A stretch of DNA of 64,000 bases from Nageia nagi (GCA_050084985.1 JBITNC010000001.1:208568001-208632000), one strand, 5' to 3'; shown: positions 23,330 to 36,692, numbered from the stretch's first letter. Notes: generated by a model from the sequence alone, not told the origin. Made by a program: numbers and translations.

Positions 23330-24680
23330 TAAAATGGATTAAGAAATTACTATATTTTATCCAAATATTGATTTAAATATTCTAGATCTTTAATCATAAT
23401 AAATACATATTTTTCCTCTTTCATAGTGTAATTGAGCTTTGCATATTTAAGGCCAACAATCATAAAGGCTATTAGGATTTCAACTTTCTCTTTATCTTTC
23501 TAAGATAGTACTATAATAATTATATCTTTGGAAGCATATGCAAATAATTTGAAAGGATTTGAATGATCTAATTTGATTAATATGGGACAACAAATAATTA
23601 TTATTTTTAATTATTTTAAAAGCTTTTAGGTTCTCTTCATTCTAATTAATTTCTCTATTTTTTTATCAGTTTATTCATAGAAGTTGAGATCTTTGTAAAA
23701 TTTGATACAGATCTCCTAACAAAATTAATCTTACCAAAGAAGGATCTAACCATTTTTTAAATTTATTGGTGGTTATATCCCAATAAAGGCTTTCACCCTT
23801 TCTAGGTCTATTTTTATGCCTTCATTAGGGACTATGTGTCTCAACAATTTTTCTCTAGATTTTCCTAACATATTTTTTTATATTTATTAAATACAATATC
23901 ATGATATTTTAGATAATATTTTGGATTTTTATAGAATACACTCAAATCATCAAGGTAGACTACTATGAATTTAAACATAATATTTTTAAAAGCAAAATCT
24001 ATTACTCTCTAAAAAGTAACCCTAATATTAGATAAACCAAATAATATTTATATATATTCAAATATTTCCCAAGTGGTAATTTATGCTTTTTTGAATCTAT
24101 GTTTTTCATCTATTATGATTTGATTGAAACCTAATAAGCCATCTAACAAGGATATCCTAAAGGAACCAACCAATACTTTTAACAACTAATTCATGTTGAG
24201 GATGGGATAATTATCCATTTGATAATTTTTATTTAGATTTCTAAAATACACACATAACCTAATTTTCCATGTGCTCTTCTTTATAGGCATTAAATTTTAA
24301 ATCCAAGAAGAATATCTAATCCATTCTATGATTTTTGCATCTTCTAGCTTATTGATTTTCTTTTACATTAGAGGTAATAGGGTAGGATTTAATTTCCTCT
24401 ATTTTTATTTAAATAGAGAAACCTCTTTTTATAAAGGAATAATATGTGTGATGATTGAAGGTTTGAAAGTTTTAAGCTCATTATATACCCATGCAAAAAC
24501 TTCCCTATTTTTCATTAAGAATTCATGATATTTTAGTTTATCTTTATGGGATAATTTAGGATCAATTTTTACATACTTCTTCTTTTTCTCCTTACCCATG
24601 TTTAGCCTTTTGATTCCAACTTGATATTCAATTTGTGATAGTAAATACATATGCTCTTTCAATTTTATCATATAATGCAT
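23330..24680 (-). pseudogene. Ty3/gypsy RT-RNase H remnant, minus strand
   Basis: Minus-strand reading with many stops. From the right: an open segment at 24680-24429 with DKLKYHEFLMKNREVFAWVY, the 'F.W.Y.EL' region that precedes RT; then STWKIRLCVYFRNLNK and GSFRISLLDGLLGFNQI; then the intact catalytic box VVYLDDLSVFYKN; then FFGKINFVRRSVSNF and an RNase H trace (KLNYTMKEEKYVFIMIKDLEY). No integrase follows before the repeat edge at 22760. It belongs to the same family as the plus-strand remnant at 28190-29640. Confidence 0.8.
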
Positions 24681-27600
24681 CTAGTGTTATCAAGCCCATA
24701 TGAATAATATTTATCTTTAATTGGATCACTTCAAAAAGAATGTAAATTTCTTGTGCTAGCTTATTTTTATCTTCCTCATCACAAATGCTATTAACATATT
24801 CTCTTTAATATGATCTAATCCAATCCTTTATACATTGTGTCATATATTGAGGACTTATTTATTCTTCCATTATAAGGTGCACTCTTTCTTGGTATTATTT
24901 AGATAGCCTTGATAACTATTTTGCACCTATATAATTTAACTCTTTATTTATTGCATTTATTTATTTTAAATGATTATTTAGAGGTTACATTTTTGTAAAT
25001 ATGATTGATCTTATATAACACATATTTTCATTAGATATGGAATCACTTATTTGGATTCATGAGTCCTTTTGAATTATCATTACTTCCTTTTCCTAAAATT
25101 ATTGAAATATGTGCTAGGAAAAGAGATAATAGTATAGTTTATTCTACTTTTATTCCAAAGGATTCTATACCTATATAAGAATAACCTAAAATTACAAAAG
25201 GAAAGGTTCATTTTAAGAAAATATGATAAAATAAATAATTAAATGTTTTAATGTTATATTATCTCCTAATGTTGCTCTTTTTTCTTCTTCATTTTCCCAC
25301 TCATAAATTTCCATGCTTGAGTTAGAGATAGCATGGGTAGTCATGCCTCCAAATGATCCTTTTCCTTTATCAATTGAGTTATCTAACCCTATAAATCAAT
25401 CAAAAATGTATATAACCTATTCATATCAACCTTCAAAGGCTAGAACATAACCAAATTAGCCTCTATCTCTTTCAATCTTAATCTTAAATCCTGTACCTCT
25501 ATTACACATCAATATTAATGATATTAGTACTTCGAATTTAAAAACTACATAATCAAGCTCAAAATAAATTTTGTGTTACTAATAAAAAATTATAAGTTCT
25601 TTTACCTATAGGTGAAGCAACCATATGAATAACATCCATAATGAGGTGTATGATTGCAACTAGAATGGTGAGGGAAATAGGTGGTGATCTAGGGTACCTC
25701 ATATGAACCTCCTCTTCATAGTCCTTTATATAAATATAGTATTATTATGAAGACTTGACATAGGAGAATTCCATCTCATCTTATAACTCAAGAATATCAA
25801 TTCATGTGGGGAAAATAGTGGCTCATAACATTTTATATCTAAGTATTATACTAGGGAAAACTAAGATATCTACATGCTCATCTATCTCTATGGGATTCTC
25901 CTAGGTAGTCTTCCACACTAATATCATTAAAACACTTACTTATGTATCCCTCTCTTTGATATAATGTAGATAATGTATTATGACAATTGGGATTACCTTT
26001 TTTATACTAATCTAATAAAGTATGACTTGGGTAGTATAGCTGCATAATCCTCCATCAAAATTATAAGAATAAATGCTACCATACCCATACTAGCTAATGG
26101 GCATCTTCCTCCCACATAAAATATTGGTATACATACCAAATGATATCCTATGGTTATAGTCCATTGATCTCTGAATACCTCACCTCTATATCCTTTGGTG
26201 CCCTATAATATCTCACCTTAGTAGTCCAAATTGTGATGGATGGACCAATCTCATTAGTCCATACCCTCTCTAAGTTGATAGGATTGAACACTACAATGTG
26301 GTTGTATGCCTACACCTAAAGTAAACCAAAATAATAAATGGTAATATTAGATTTTTCCCACTATCACTATATGGTATAAATCTTGATATAGTAAAGCTAA
26401 TATCATTAGGTTCCATGTAAGTGCTTTGTTCTTGGTTCGTATCTCCTTCATGATCCAAATAAGACCACATGGAAAGGTGGAATTTTCCCTCTTTAGGTAT
26501 AAGAACTTGATAATCAATAAATTAATAAGGAGACAAAGATTTATAACCCTTTATGAAAACTAATTTGATAAGTATAAAATGTTAATATCTTCTACCAATA
26601 TGGCTCTCAATCAACCATAATAAGAGCTCATTTAGGCATTAATCATCTTGAAAAATCACATGATATATGAATTTTTCATGAATGAGAACCCCCTCCATAT
26701 CTAATACACATCCAATAATATCATATTCATTTCACCTTTTAGAAGGTGAAAGGTATTAGAGTCTAAATCCCATCTCTCCACCAAGGATATAAGTAATAGG
26801 AAATTAATTTGTATATATCACAAAATAGGAAAGTCCATCCTCCTCCAAAAGCATGTTGTCATTATTAGACCAAATACAACTCTTTAACTTATCAAAAGAA
26901 TCGAATTGTATTAGTATGACCTTCAAAAACTTTTTTGGTTTCTATAATACATAAAAAATAAAATGCATGGGTTAATATAACCAATTTTGAAATAAAAAGA
27001 GTAAATTCATTCAAATAGTAATTTTTGGAGAGAATTATAGTTATATTGGGATCATTATGCCATTAATATTCATGGTTTTAGGAAAAGAATGAACTAGATC
27101 ATGAACAATCAAGAAAGTTTGAGGTTTTCCAAGGAAATACCATGAATTTGAGGAATAAATATTGAATGATTACAAAAAAAGAAAATCATGGTTGACTTAC
27201 CAAATGATCAACTAGAAATATATGTATCAACTTGGTAATGTGGCCTCACTAATATGTTAGAGTTCAATCAACCCACCTCCATGCTGAATCCTCTCCATCC
27301 CCATGGTGAGATTTCCAAATAAGAAAAGTATTAGTCCAAAATGATCTTAGCCTATTATTTCATGATGAAAATACAATTCAAACTTACCAACTTAGCTCTA
27401 AGATTCTAAATCACTTCTTAGTATTATAGGTAAGTGCTTAGGTAAATGGGTAGGACCATAAATAAATGAATTGATTTGATTCACTTTTTAATTTTATTAA
27501 ATATAAAAAACTTATTTTTTTAAGGCATGCATGCCCTTCTTCCAAAATTCTTTTTTTAAGAGTATAAATTATATTTCTATTTTTTAGTTAGCTTTTAAAT

Positions 27601-28189
27601 TATATTACAAAGTAATTTTAGATTTTTTAAAAATAAATTCCATTGTATTCACATAATCCATGTCATAGCTAATTAATTATAAGGGGCTTCCAAACCCTCC
27701 ATCATATATAAATTTCCATATTATTCATGTCATATGGTCTCTAGTTATTTTATGAAATAATGAATATCAAATGATATATCTGTATAGAAATGGTTCTCTA
27801 ATATGATATTGCTAACAATTTATTAGAAGATTATTTTTATTTTTTTTTTATAAAATTAAGGTTATTCATGTTGTGCAAACTCTTCTGCTATGGCATTAAT
27901 GCCATTTTGATCCAATAATATATCAAATAATAGGTACTTATAAAATTAAACATCCAAGGCTAAGTATAGAAAAGGTAAGTTAGATGAAATATATAAGCTT
28001 TTATCCTTAAATTTTACATTTATTTCAATAAGGTCAAATATAATAATTGATCTATTGTAAGCACATGCAATTTATGGAGATAATCCTTAGATATACTAAT
28101 AATTAATGAATGATCACCTAATTATTTTAATATATAAAACTTTAGTACCATATAATATTATTTATATGCACATATTTGATTATGACATT
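24681..28189. other. Unresolved interior of U between the two RT remnants
   Basis: The outer margins (24681-25000 and 28190-28340) are mutually inverted homologues upstream of RT. The centre has no domain I can name. Around 26160-26290 the minus strand has a short run without stops (GPSITIWTTKVRYYRAPKD), perhaps a remnant of a PMD-like or gag-like ORF. Otherwise I see nothing. Confidence 0.35.
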
Positions 28190-29640
28190 TATATTAAAGA
28201 TTTCATATAGGTTTAAAGAGAATATGCTAATCACATATATGATGAGGATGATAAAGATGAGCTAGCATAAGAAATTGGCATTCTTATTGAAGTGATCCAC
28301 TTAAAGATAAACACTATTCCTAGGGACCCTATAACATTAGATGTATTATATAGTAAATCTAAAAGAGCATATACCTTTGCTAATAATCAATCTAATATTA
28401 AGTTGGAATATAAATATATAAACATGGGTAATGAATAAAAAAAGAGGTATGTAAATATTGATTCTAAATTATCCCCTAAAGATAAACTAGAATGTCATGT
28501 ATTATTAAGGAAAAATAGGGATAATTTTATATGAGGATATGATGAGCTTAAAACTTTTAAACTATATATCCTTAGATATATTATTCCTCTAGAAAATGAG
28601 GTTGCTTCATTTAGTCAAAAATAGAGGAAAGTTAATCCTATCCTATTCCCTCTAATGCAAAAGAAAATCAAGAAGATGTGAAAATCATAAATCAAATCAA
28701 ATATTATTCTTGGATTTCAAATTTAATGCCTATAAAGTAGATCACATGGGAAATTAAGATATGTATAGAGTTTAGAAATCTATTTTTTTGTTTAATGATA
28801 ATAGCCCTTGCCTAACATGGATTAGTTTTTACAAGGAATGGTTGCCTCTTCTAGAATATCCCTATTAGAGGGCTTCTCATGTTTCAATAAAATCATTATA
28901 TATGAAGAAGATAGATTCAAAATAGCATTCACTACCACTTGGATAATATTTAAATATATAAGAATTTTATTTAGTTTATCTAATTATGAGGCTGCTTTTT
29001 AGAGATAAATGAATTTTTATTTTAAAAATATCATGTTGAAATTAATAACATTATACCTCAATGATATTATTGTATTAAAGACCCAAAATATCATCTAAAA
29101 CATCCTTATATTATGTCTAAAAGATATAGAGAATATGACATTTTTTTAAATCCAAAAAATATGTGTTGGAAGCATCTATAGGAAAACGTTTAGGAAACTA
29201 TCTCCAACAAAAGCATAAGAATATACCTAGAAAGGGTGAAAGTCATTTTTGAGATACAACCATTGAAAAGCTTAAAAGGAGTTATATCCTTCTTATATAG
29301 GATCAATTTTGTTAAGATATTCATAAATGTTTTATAGATATATTATATCCTATAAAGATAATGATAAAAAGGATGGAGAAATTAAGTGAACAAAGAGAAT
29401 ATGAAAGCTTTTGAAATAATCAAATAAGTAATTTTTAATACCTCTACATACATTATAGTAGATCATTCAAATACCTTCAAATTATTTACATATGCTTCCA
29501 AAGATACAATTTCTATAGTACTATCTTAGAAAGATAAAGAGAAAACTAAAATCCCAATAACCTTTATGAGTGTTGGCTTCAAATATGTAAAGCTCAATTA
29601 TACTAATTTGGAATCACCTTAATCCTATGGCTTTCAAAGT
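28190..29640 (+). pseudogene. Ty3/gypsy RT remnant, plus strand
   Basis: Nucleotide-level homologue of the minus-strand remnant: TATGATGAGGATGATAAAGA at 28220 corresponds to the inverse of about 24780. Traces in order are SWISNLMPIK, ICIEFRNL, YHLKHPYIMSKRY, FLYRINFVKIF and an RNase H-like LASNM.SSIILIWNHL. The catalytic box is not preserved and stops are dense. Together with the minus copy it forms a head-to-head pair separated by about 3 kb. Confidence 0.65.
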
Positions 29641-31907
29641 ATATTCAAATATAGATTCTTTAAACATGAATTTTATTCAACAATATATATTCAAATTTTT
29701 AACAAAAAATAATCATTTACTTAGCATTAACACTAAAGATAATGTTAGTGCTAGTCCTAGTATCAACACTACATGTATGGTAATACTTTACTAAAAGATA
29801 TATGCCTTCATTTTGTTTAACTTAATGCGCAACTTATTGATTATATAAATGCATAAAAAAGATAACCAATGTAAGATATATATAGTAAATATATTTTCTA
29901 TGCTCCTACATGTTACCATATTATGCATTCTCAACCTTGGACATAAACAGTAAGATAGATGCACACACATAAAATAGAATACAAATATTTCTAATGGTTC
30001 ATGTCAATGTGAGAGTACATCTATGCCAAGCATCCTTTTATGATTAATTAATTGAATGAAAATTTTACAATGATAATAAATGGATAAACATCACTACCCT
30101 TAGTAGCAAAATACTCCTTTTGTACTTTTGCAACTCTCAACCAACTATATTAGTTCTACAACATGTTTTGAAGCCTCTCAAGTCCTTTAAGTTCAATAAC
30201 ATCAACAAACTTATCTATAACCCTCAAAGATATTTCAAGAACATTCTAGTTGAAATAATAACTAGCATCCAAAATATATACAAATCCCTTCTATTTATTC
30301 CCCATAATACTTCATATTATGTCCTCTTTCTACACACCAATTTTCTTCCCAACATTGGCATTATGTGCAACATTAATGTTATGATTTTTGTAAGTATACT
30401 TTAGAAAATCATAGGAATAAAATAGACTAAAATTCATATGTTTATATCAATAATATAAGCATAAATATGATCTAAATAATCCTAAATAATAGATAATTGA
30501 TCCCCCAAATCATAATTTTATCAAGATAATATATCACTAAGTCTACCACATCTAATATGCTTACCGTTCATATGATTACCACACTCACATCATGTGAGTC
30601 TGTCTCAACATACATTCACTATATTATTATTAGATTAATAAAAAAAATAACATATGGATTCCACTCTTATATAAAATCATAACCATTAAATTGAGTTACA
30701 TGTTATGTATCACTCACAACATTTTCTCTCTGATAATGGAAATGATTAACTAGTTAGCGATAAACATAACTATGTACATGCATACTCATAAAGTATTTTT
30801 GCTCCAAAAACATAATATTTTTATATTACCAACCTTAAAATCTACAAATGGAACTTAATATCTCCTAAATAAATATAAAATTGAAAAAAAATAAGCTCCC
30901 ATGAATCTATTTTCTACCTTGAAGGGACTACAACCACTATGGTAACAACATTATTTTATGGAGTATAAAACCTCACTATGTATGACCAAAGTATGCTCCA
31001 AAAATGGTAGCAACCTACTTATAGTAAAGGTAACCTCTTCATCCTCTCTCTCCAAGATCTATAAGAACTACAATAAGCTCTCCTTTTCTCTTTCACATGA
31101 CTTATAAGTTAATATATAGAAAATTGATTCCTTTGGAACATAAATGAATCAATCAACTTCCCAAATAACTTGAAATGATCAAGAAATGTTTCAACTTTCT
31201 TTATAACTATTCAATTCATTTAGCATTGGTGTTGGTCAATATATTTGATTTAATATATGAATAATTATTTTTAATAATAAAATATAATTAAATAAATAGT
31301 ATAATATACAAGAACAACATAATTATAAAGGCTACCTAAATAATACCAAGAAAATGTGTACATGATACGATAGAGAAGTAATTCTCAAGATGTTATTTAG
31401 TGTTTAGAGGATGGAATTGAATCTAAAACTAAGCCATATGAATATTCAATAATAGATATATATACTTAACATCCCTAAACTATATTACTTTGGATCACAA
31501 AGTAGTTTGGTGCAAATACCATATTTATAATCCTCCAAAACCTCATACATGATGAGTCTGGCAATATTAATGATAATGAAGATGATAACATGTAACAAAT
31601 AATTTAAAGAATAATATATTCTTAGATATATGTAATTAATATACAACATTAGTATATTTTTATGTATGAAAAACCATTGATTAGAGAGATCTAATAGGAA
31701 ATATCAACATGTGTTCTTTCTTTTATATATTCAAGGACTTAAAAGAGGTGAAGGTAGACTATAAAAAAAGAATATAATCTTTGTAATATAAGGGTATTTA
31801 TATATATAATCATTGTTAATGATAAAACATTAAAAAATAGTATATGATATTAAACTTTGATAACATAATAACCTTTATTTATGTAATAATTATATGTATT
31901 ATTTTGA
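29641..31907. other. Interior of U, no recognisable gene
   Basis: AT-rich with dense stops in all frames. A 94-codon open frame at 30120-30404 (plus) has no domain and I treat it as chance. 31200-31907 is probably the body of the LTR whose terminus is at 31960, but I cannot place its other end. Confidence 0.35.
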
Positions 31908-31960
31908 GATGTCTAAATATGATTTATTAATTAATAATAAATCATATTTAGGCATCTACA
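31908..31960 (-). repeat. LTR terminus of a further Tat-like element ('Z') with terminal hairpin
   Basis: On the minus strand this reads TGTAGATGCCTAAATATG, the same LTR start as element E (TGTAGATGCCTAAAA). Arms 31908-31929 and 31935-31956 form a 22-bp hairpin with one mismatch and a 5-base loop. The adjoining PPT (31961-31976) shows this is a 3' LTR of a minus-strand element. The rest of the element is not delimited. Confidence 0.7.
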
Positions 31961-31976
31961 TTTTTCCCCTCTTTGG
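31961..31976 (-). promoter_or_regulatory. Polypurine tract of element Z
   Basis: Minus strand CCAAAGAGGGGAAAAA directly before TGTAGATGCC. Same position and type as AAAGGGGGGTAAAA in element E. Confidence 0.65.
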
Positions 31977-33265
31977 ATATGTAATGAGAAAGCAATTGAA
32001 ATATCATAATCCAAAGAAGAATAGAGGAGTATAAAAAAATTTCAATAGTAAAGAGAACTTCCCCAAAATATTTTTATGCTTGAGTATGATATCTTTCTAC
32101 CCTTCTTTTAGTCTTGGTTACCCAAAGAAATTTTTCTATAAAGGAATAAAGCTAAAAGTTGCATATTTTGATTAGAGGATTAAGGATATCTTTGGTCTCT
32201 ACTCACCAAATTTGGTGAAGTTAGATATGTGTAACAAAATAAGATAATACTTGCATAGATTACAAATTTTAAAAGAATAAGCATGTAGTAGTAAATATGA
32301 AAAAAATTAACTAAATTGAACCATTGCTATTTTGGCTGATAATTTATTTAGAATTTTGTTAGTTTTTAGAAGAAAATGCAATTGAAGAATGCCTCAAAGC
32401 TATGTAGTTGATTTGGAATTATAGAATTTCTTATGATCTATGAATTTGATATATGTATGCATGGATATACAATGGCTTTGGAATTTGTTGTTAGTAGAAA
32501 ATATATTTGGATATATAAGATATTTTTATTTGAGATCAATTTATTATTGCAAAGTTTTTTATATTTTAATGACCATGCTTTTGAAATTGTAGACATAAAA
32601 ATGCACTTATCAATAATACATTATCATTAACTAATCATAATAATTACACTAATTAAATACACTTGAATTCCACTTCAACTAATGCTTTGTATTGTAATAT
32701 TCATCATGTTACAATGGTATCTTGAACATATTTTAGAAAGTATTACAATCTCATGTCCTTGGTATGGAAAAACAAAAATGGTATGATGATGTTTTTGCAC
32801 TCTATTCTTTCATGGTGATCCTTTATGTATTATTTTCTTTGAATATTATAATAAAATATTCATAAACACTCTTACAAAATTTAATATGTTAGTGAAAAAA
32901 TTAATAATACAACATAATAGTGATAATGAAATGGTTATGGAAGATAGATCTCACAAACATTAACATAACTCCCATAGTGTTACTCTAAAATCTCATCAAA
33001 ATTCCTAACATAATTCTCTCATTAAATTCTAATAAAAATATAATACAAATATTATCAAACTCTAATTATCATAAGCCTAATATACTTTTTCACAAAATAG
33101 GCCTTGTATTTAGAGGCATATTTTGGAATCTTGGTATGGATATTTTATTATTATTTTAGCTCATTTTCCAAATAGAGGTGGGTAATATTTGAAAATGAAT
33201 TTGATCACATGTGGAGGTTGGTGATAAAATTGAATTTGAGGGTGTATTAAACATATTGGAAGACT
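31977..33265. other. Probable 3' internal remnant of Z, no gene seen
   Basis: Lies on the internal side of the PPT. No domain is recognisable; the 65-codon frame at 32433-32630 has no feature. It ends at a short tandem repeat next to the right repeat of U. Confidence 0.3.
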
Positions 33266-33269
33266 TGTA

Positions 33270-33361
33270 TGATATGTTGGACCAATGGTATGACTTGGGA
33301 ACCATATGGGACTAATAGCATGACTTGTGAGCCATGTGGATTGGGTGGTATGACATGGCAC
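33270..33361. repeat. Three tandem copies of a ~30-bp unit
   Basis: Units ATATGTTGGACCAATGGTAT.., ATATGGGACTAATAGCAT.. and ATGTGGATTGGGTGGTAT.., each followed by GACTTGNGANCC-like sequence. Because the unit is about a multiple of 3, a minus-strand frame stays open (33161-33361), but I do not consider it a gene. It sits just 25 bases before the right repeat of U. Confidence 0.75.
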
Positions 33362-33385
33362 TAGTTTGAATTCATGAATTATCTA

Positions 33386-34893
33386 TGGAATAAGGTGTAA
33401 TATCTAATTCATAAATATTTACAATATATTAATCTAAGTGTCTCTATATATAATGTAATTTATTTGATCAAGATATTGTAACAACCATATATGGTAAATA
33501 ATTTATGCATATAGTCTATCAAAAATATTTTACACTTGTATGTAAATTATGTTATATAATAAAAATCATAAATCTACAAAATAAATGACTATATAGTGTA
33601 TTTGTATATGTAGCAAGTAGATAGGAGGGTAACCCCCATTGAGGGTTGAACCCTCCTTGAATATGCTATGAATACATTTGATAATTCTATATTTATACTA
33701 CATATTTTGAATTAACTTTATTATGCTTGTTATTTATATTTTATTGCTCATTGATTTTTATTATTATTTAAAAAATAATTTTATTTTTCTACAAGTTGGT
33801 TGATTATATCATTTCACCCATATTTGATCCATTCCCCTCTTTTTATTATTATTTCACTTTTTATAGTTATCTTTATCATTTTGGGTAACTTGCATACATT
33901 GCACTATTGGAATTCCTAAATTTTATTTATAAATTATAATATATACATTTTTCTTAACCTTGAAGATACTATATGCCTTTCTAACTAGCTATTTCCATTT
34001 GTTAATTTCCTTTCTATACTATGTATCTAAAAAGGAAACCCAATTTTTATTAAGAGTATTTGATCAAGGATCATAAGGATTCAAAATGCATAACTTGGTT
34101 ACATGAAAAATTTTATACTCAAAAGATTTTGTAGGTATTAGAAATTTTATCTAAGGCTTAATTTTTTGTAGTGATCGCATCAACATCAAGTTTTAAAAAC
34201 CTTGAGGATGAGATAAAACATCAAGATTCTAATATTTTTAAGATAATCAAAATGATTCATCCTTTTCTAATACCTAACATTTCTAATTGATGATGTTATC
34301 CCAAGTCTTGAGTAACTCTAAGGACTAGGAAAAATTTGTAAATGATTAAATATTATCTAGAACTTTGTGTTATTGAGTGATGATGCTATAAAATGAGGGG
34401 AAAACCCTTGTGGCATAGATAAAGCAATAGTTACATTGAAGATAAAATATTATGTATCACCTAGGACTCTATGGTTTGAATCTTATGACACCTAAATTTT
34501 TTATACACATATCAAAAATGATTTAGAATATTTTATATGGCACAAGCAATTCTAAGATTGCAAGCTATTGATATTTGTTTGAGATATAATATTTTTGAGT
34601 GATGACATAAACATTAGCCTTGAGAAATCATGGGTACAAGACCAAACCTATGAGTAATAGACTCAGTATTTAGGACTTAGTGTTTCTAAATGATATCATT
34701 AGATGTTGACAACAAAACCTTTAGACTAGATGAAAAGTAATACATATGTTGGTAACACCTAATATTATTTGATTTAAAACTAATGATACTTGAAAGTTAT
34801 GCACATGTGTTGATAGAATCTAAAATCATTCCATGTGGCATAAGTAGTAATGTAAAAAAAACTCTTATTCCATGAAGCTCATAAAATATTTTT
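33386..34893. repeat. Right long repeat of U, first part
   Basis: Counterpart of 1874-3350. Ends at the X_B insertion. About 30 bases near 34855-34893 have no counterpart in the left copy and may be a small extra insertion or filler. Confidence 0.75.
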
Positions 34894-34909
34894 CTTCATA
34901 TGCATATTT

Positions 34910-36676
34910 TTGATAATAAGGGTAAATTATATTATCAAAATATAGGGAAGGGTTTTTTCAAAACCCTAAAACAATTAGTCATAAAAAGGGTTTTAAAGTA
35001 CAAAACCAATACCCAACTATACCTAGTGGTAGCTAATATAATATGAAAAAAATATTAACAAAATAAGTTTAGATGCTACCCAACTATAACCTATTAGTAG
35101 CCCTAATACAACTTACTTTATAAATTGTATTAATAAAAAAAATATCAAATTGTAGTCAAAATGCATCTGAATCACAACTAGGATGCAACCCAACTGCCTC
35201 TTTATTGGTGAGGTATTCTAATCAAGAAATCCTTTTCTTAGCCCAAAGGTGGGATGAGATTTATTGATCATTTGTAGAGTTGATTTCTTTTCATTCACTA
35301 TATCTTGTTTGGTGAGTTTCTCTCTAGTCTCTCCTTGGGATGGTATCCCTACATATTTTTTTCTAATATTTTCTATTTTTCTAGAGTTCAATATATTTCT
35401 TTATGGGATTTCATCTTGCCCTTATTCTTGTTGTATATCTTGACTATCTACATTCCTCATTATTCTTTTTCCATATTCCCCTTCCAAAAATTCCATATTT
35501 GTTATCTCATCTTTTAAAAAAATTGAATTTTAATTCATTTATTCTCTTTCTATTCCTTCTAATTAAATCAACAACACTATGTAGGGGTTTTTTGTGGTTG
35601 ATTTCTTCTATTGGAATGATTTTGAAGTTGACTATTTTTTTGACATGGTTCATTTTGTTTGCATTTTAGCTATATTTAGATATTTTCCTATTTTTAATTT
35701 TTGGATTGACTTCCACACTTTCTCTTTCTATTTATCTTGAGAATACTTCTCATTATTTTCTTTTTCTCTCCTTTTTTCATCCCTCCTCTTCATTTCTAGG
35801 CAATCCTTTGCATAGTTCTCATAATTCTTACAAATTCCATATTGTACTAGAAAATTTTCATATATAATTGATTACATCCATTCTCTTCTATCTTCTATTT
35901 TTAATTTTATCCCCTTCATCATAGATTTAGAAATATCTAAATTAACCATAAATATTGCTTCTATAAACTTAAGTTTTAATCTTGTTGATTGCTTAATTAT
36001 TACTAGGGATCCAATTACTTTCACAATTTTGGCTATTACACATGGGTGCCAACAAGATGGGTGAAGTTTGGATAATGAGATCCATGTTTGAATGGGGTTG
36101 AAATTTTTACTTTCATAGGAAAAAATTTTCTCCCATATCTATCAATTTTTGCATGTCTTCATAAAACTAAAATTTGAATAACAAAAATTCTCTTAGGAGA
36201 GTAACTAGGGATACCCACCCTTTTGTACTCCATCTTACTTTTTCCCAATTTTGAATCATATCTAGAGGGGGTTGTACCCCAACAAAGTGATAAACAAGGG
36301 TCAATTTTAGCCCATCCTCTTCCTTCTCTATCATAATTTTCATAATTAATATACTAACCTCATCATTAGAGAATTTAAGCTCTAGTACCATCTTGATTGC
36401 CTCCTCTACAAATGGTTTTTCCTACATTAGCATGCTTTTCCATTCCTTGGGGAGCTTAAAATTAGATTGTAATTTTTATTTATTCAACATATTTTGAATG
36501 TTTTTTAGCTACATTTTAGCAAGATTACAACTTCATTAAGTTATAAATTTCTTAATAATAGCCTATCATGCTTTTGAAATAATTCTCCCATGTTTCTATT
36601 ACTCTACACTCTCACTTATATTATATTATGCTCATGCTTATACTACATTTTGCTCACAAAACCTAGAATTTTCTAA
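34910..36676 (-). mobile_element. Non-LTR-like element X_B, opposite orientation to X_A
   Basis: 1.77 kb, flanked by CTTCATATGCATATTT (34894-34909) and CTTCTTATGCATATTT (36677-36692), 16-bp direct repeats with one mismatch. The length suits target-primed reverse transcription. It ends with the same terminal hairpin as X_A (34908-34940), so one or two bases are ambiguous between duplication and element. It contains only the DUF4283/zinc-knuckle ORF. It was inserted into the right repeat of U independently of X_A, at a different position and on the other strand. Confidence 0.8.
35640..36490 (-). pseudogene. DUF4283 / zinc-knuckle protein remnant of X_B
   Basis: Start MLNK at 36490 aligned with the X_A start. 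The open part at 36391-36167 contains MVLELKFSNDEVSILIMK and FVGVQPPLDMIQNWEKVRW, the N-terminal half of DUF4283 (RNA-binding ORF1 domain of plant L1 elements). It continues past stops into a HSNMDLIIQTSPILLAPMCN segment, then GICKNYENYAKDCLE, a partly kept CCHC knuckle (one Gly/His change), then a Lys/Glu-rich tail. It is better preserved than X_A in the N-terminal half and worse in the middle. Not functional. Confidence 0.75.
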
Positions 36677-36692
36677 CTTCTTATGCATATTT

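Noticed and set aside
30120-30404. 94-codon plus-strand open frame as a gene
   Set aside because: No domain, no homologous context, and such lengths occur by chance in AT-rich DNA with few stops in one frame.
35305-35669. Hydrophobic plus-strand frames as membrane proteins
   Set aside because: They are the complement of the Lys/Glu-rich tail of the X_B ORF; T-rich codons give artificial Phe/Leu/Ile.
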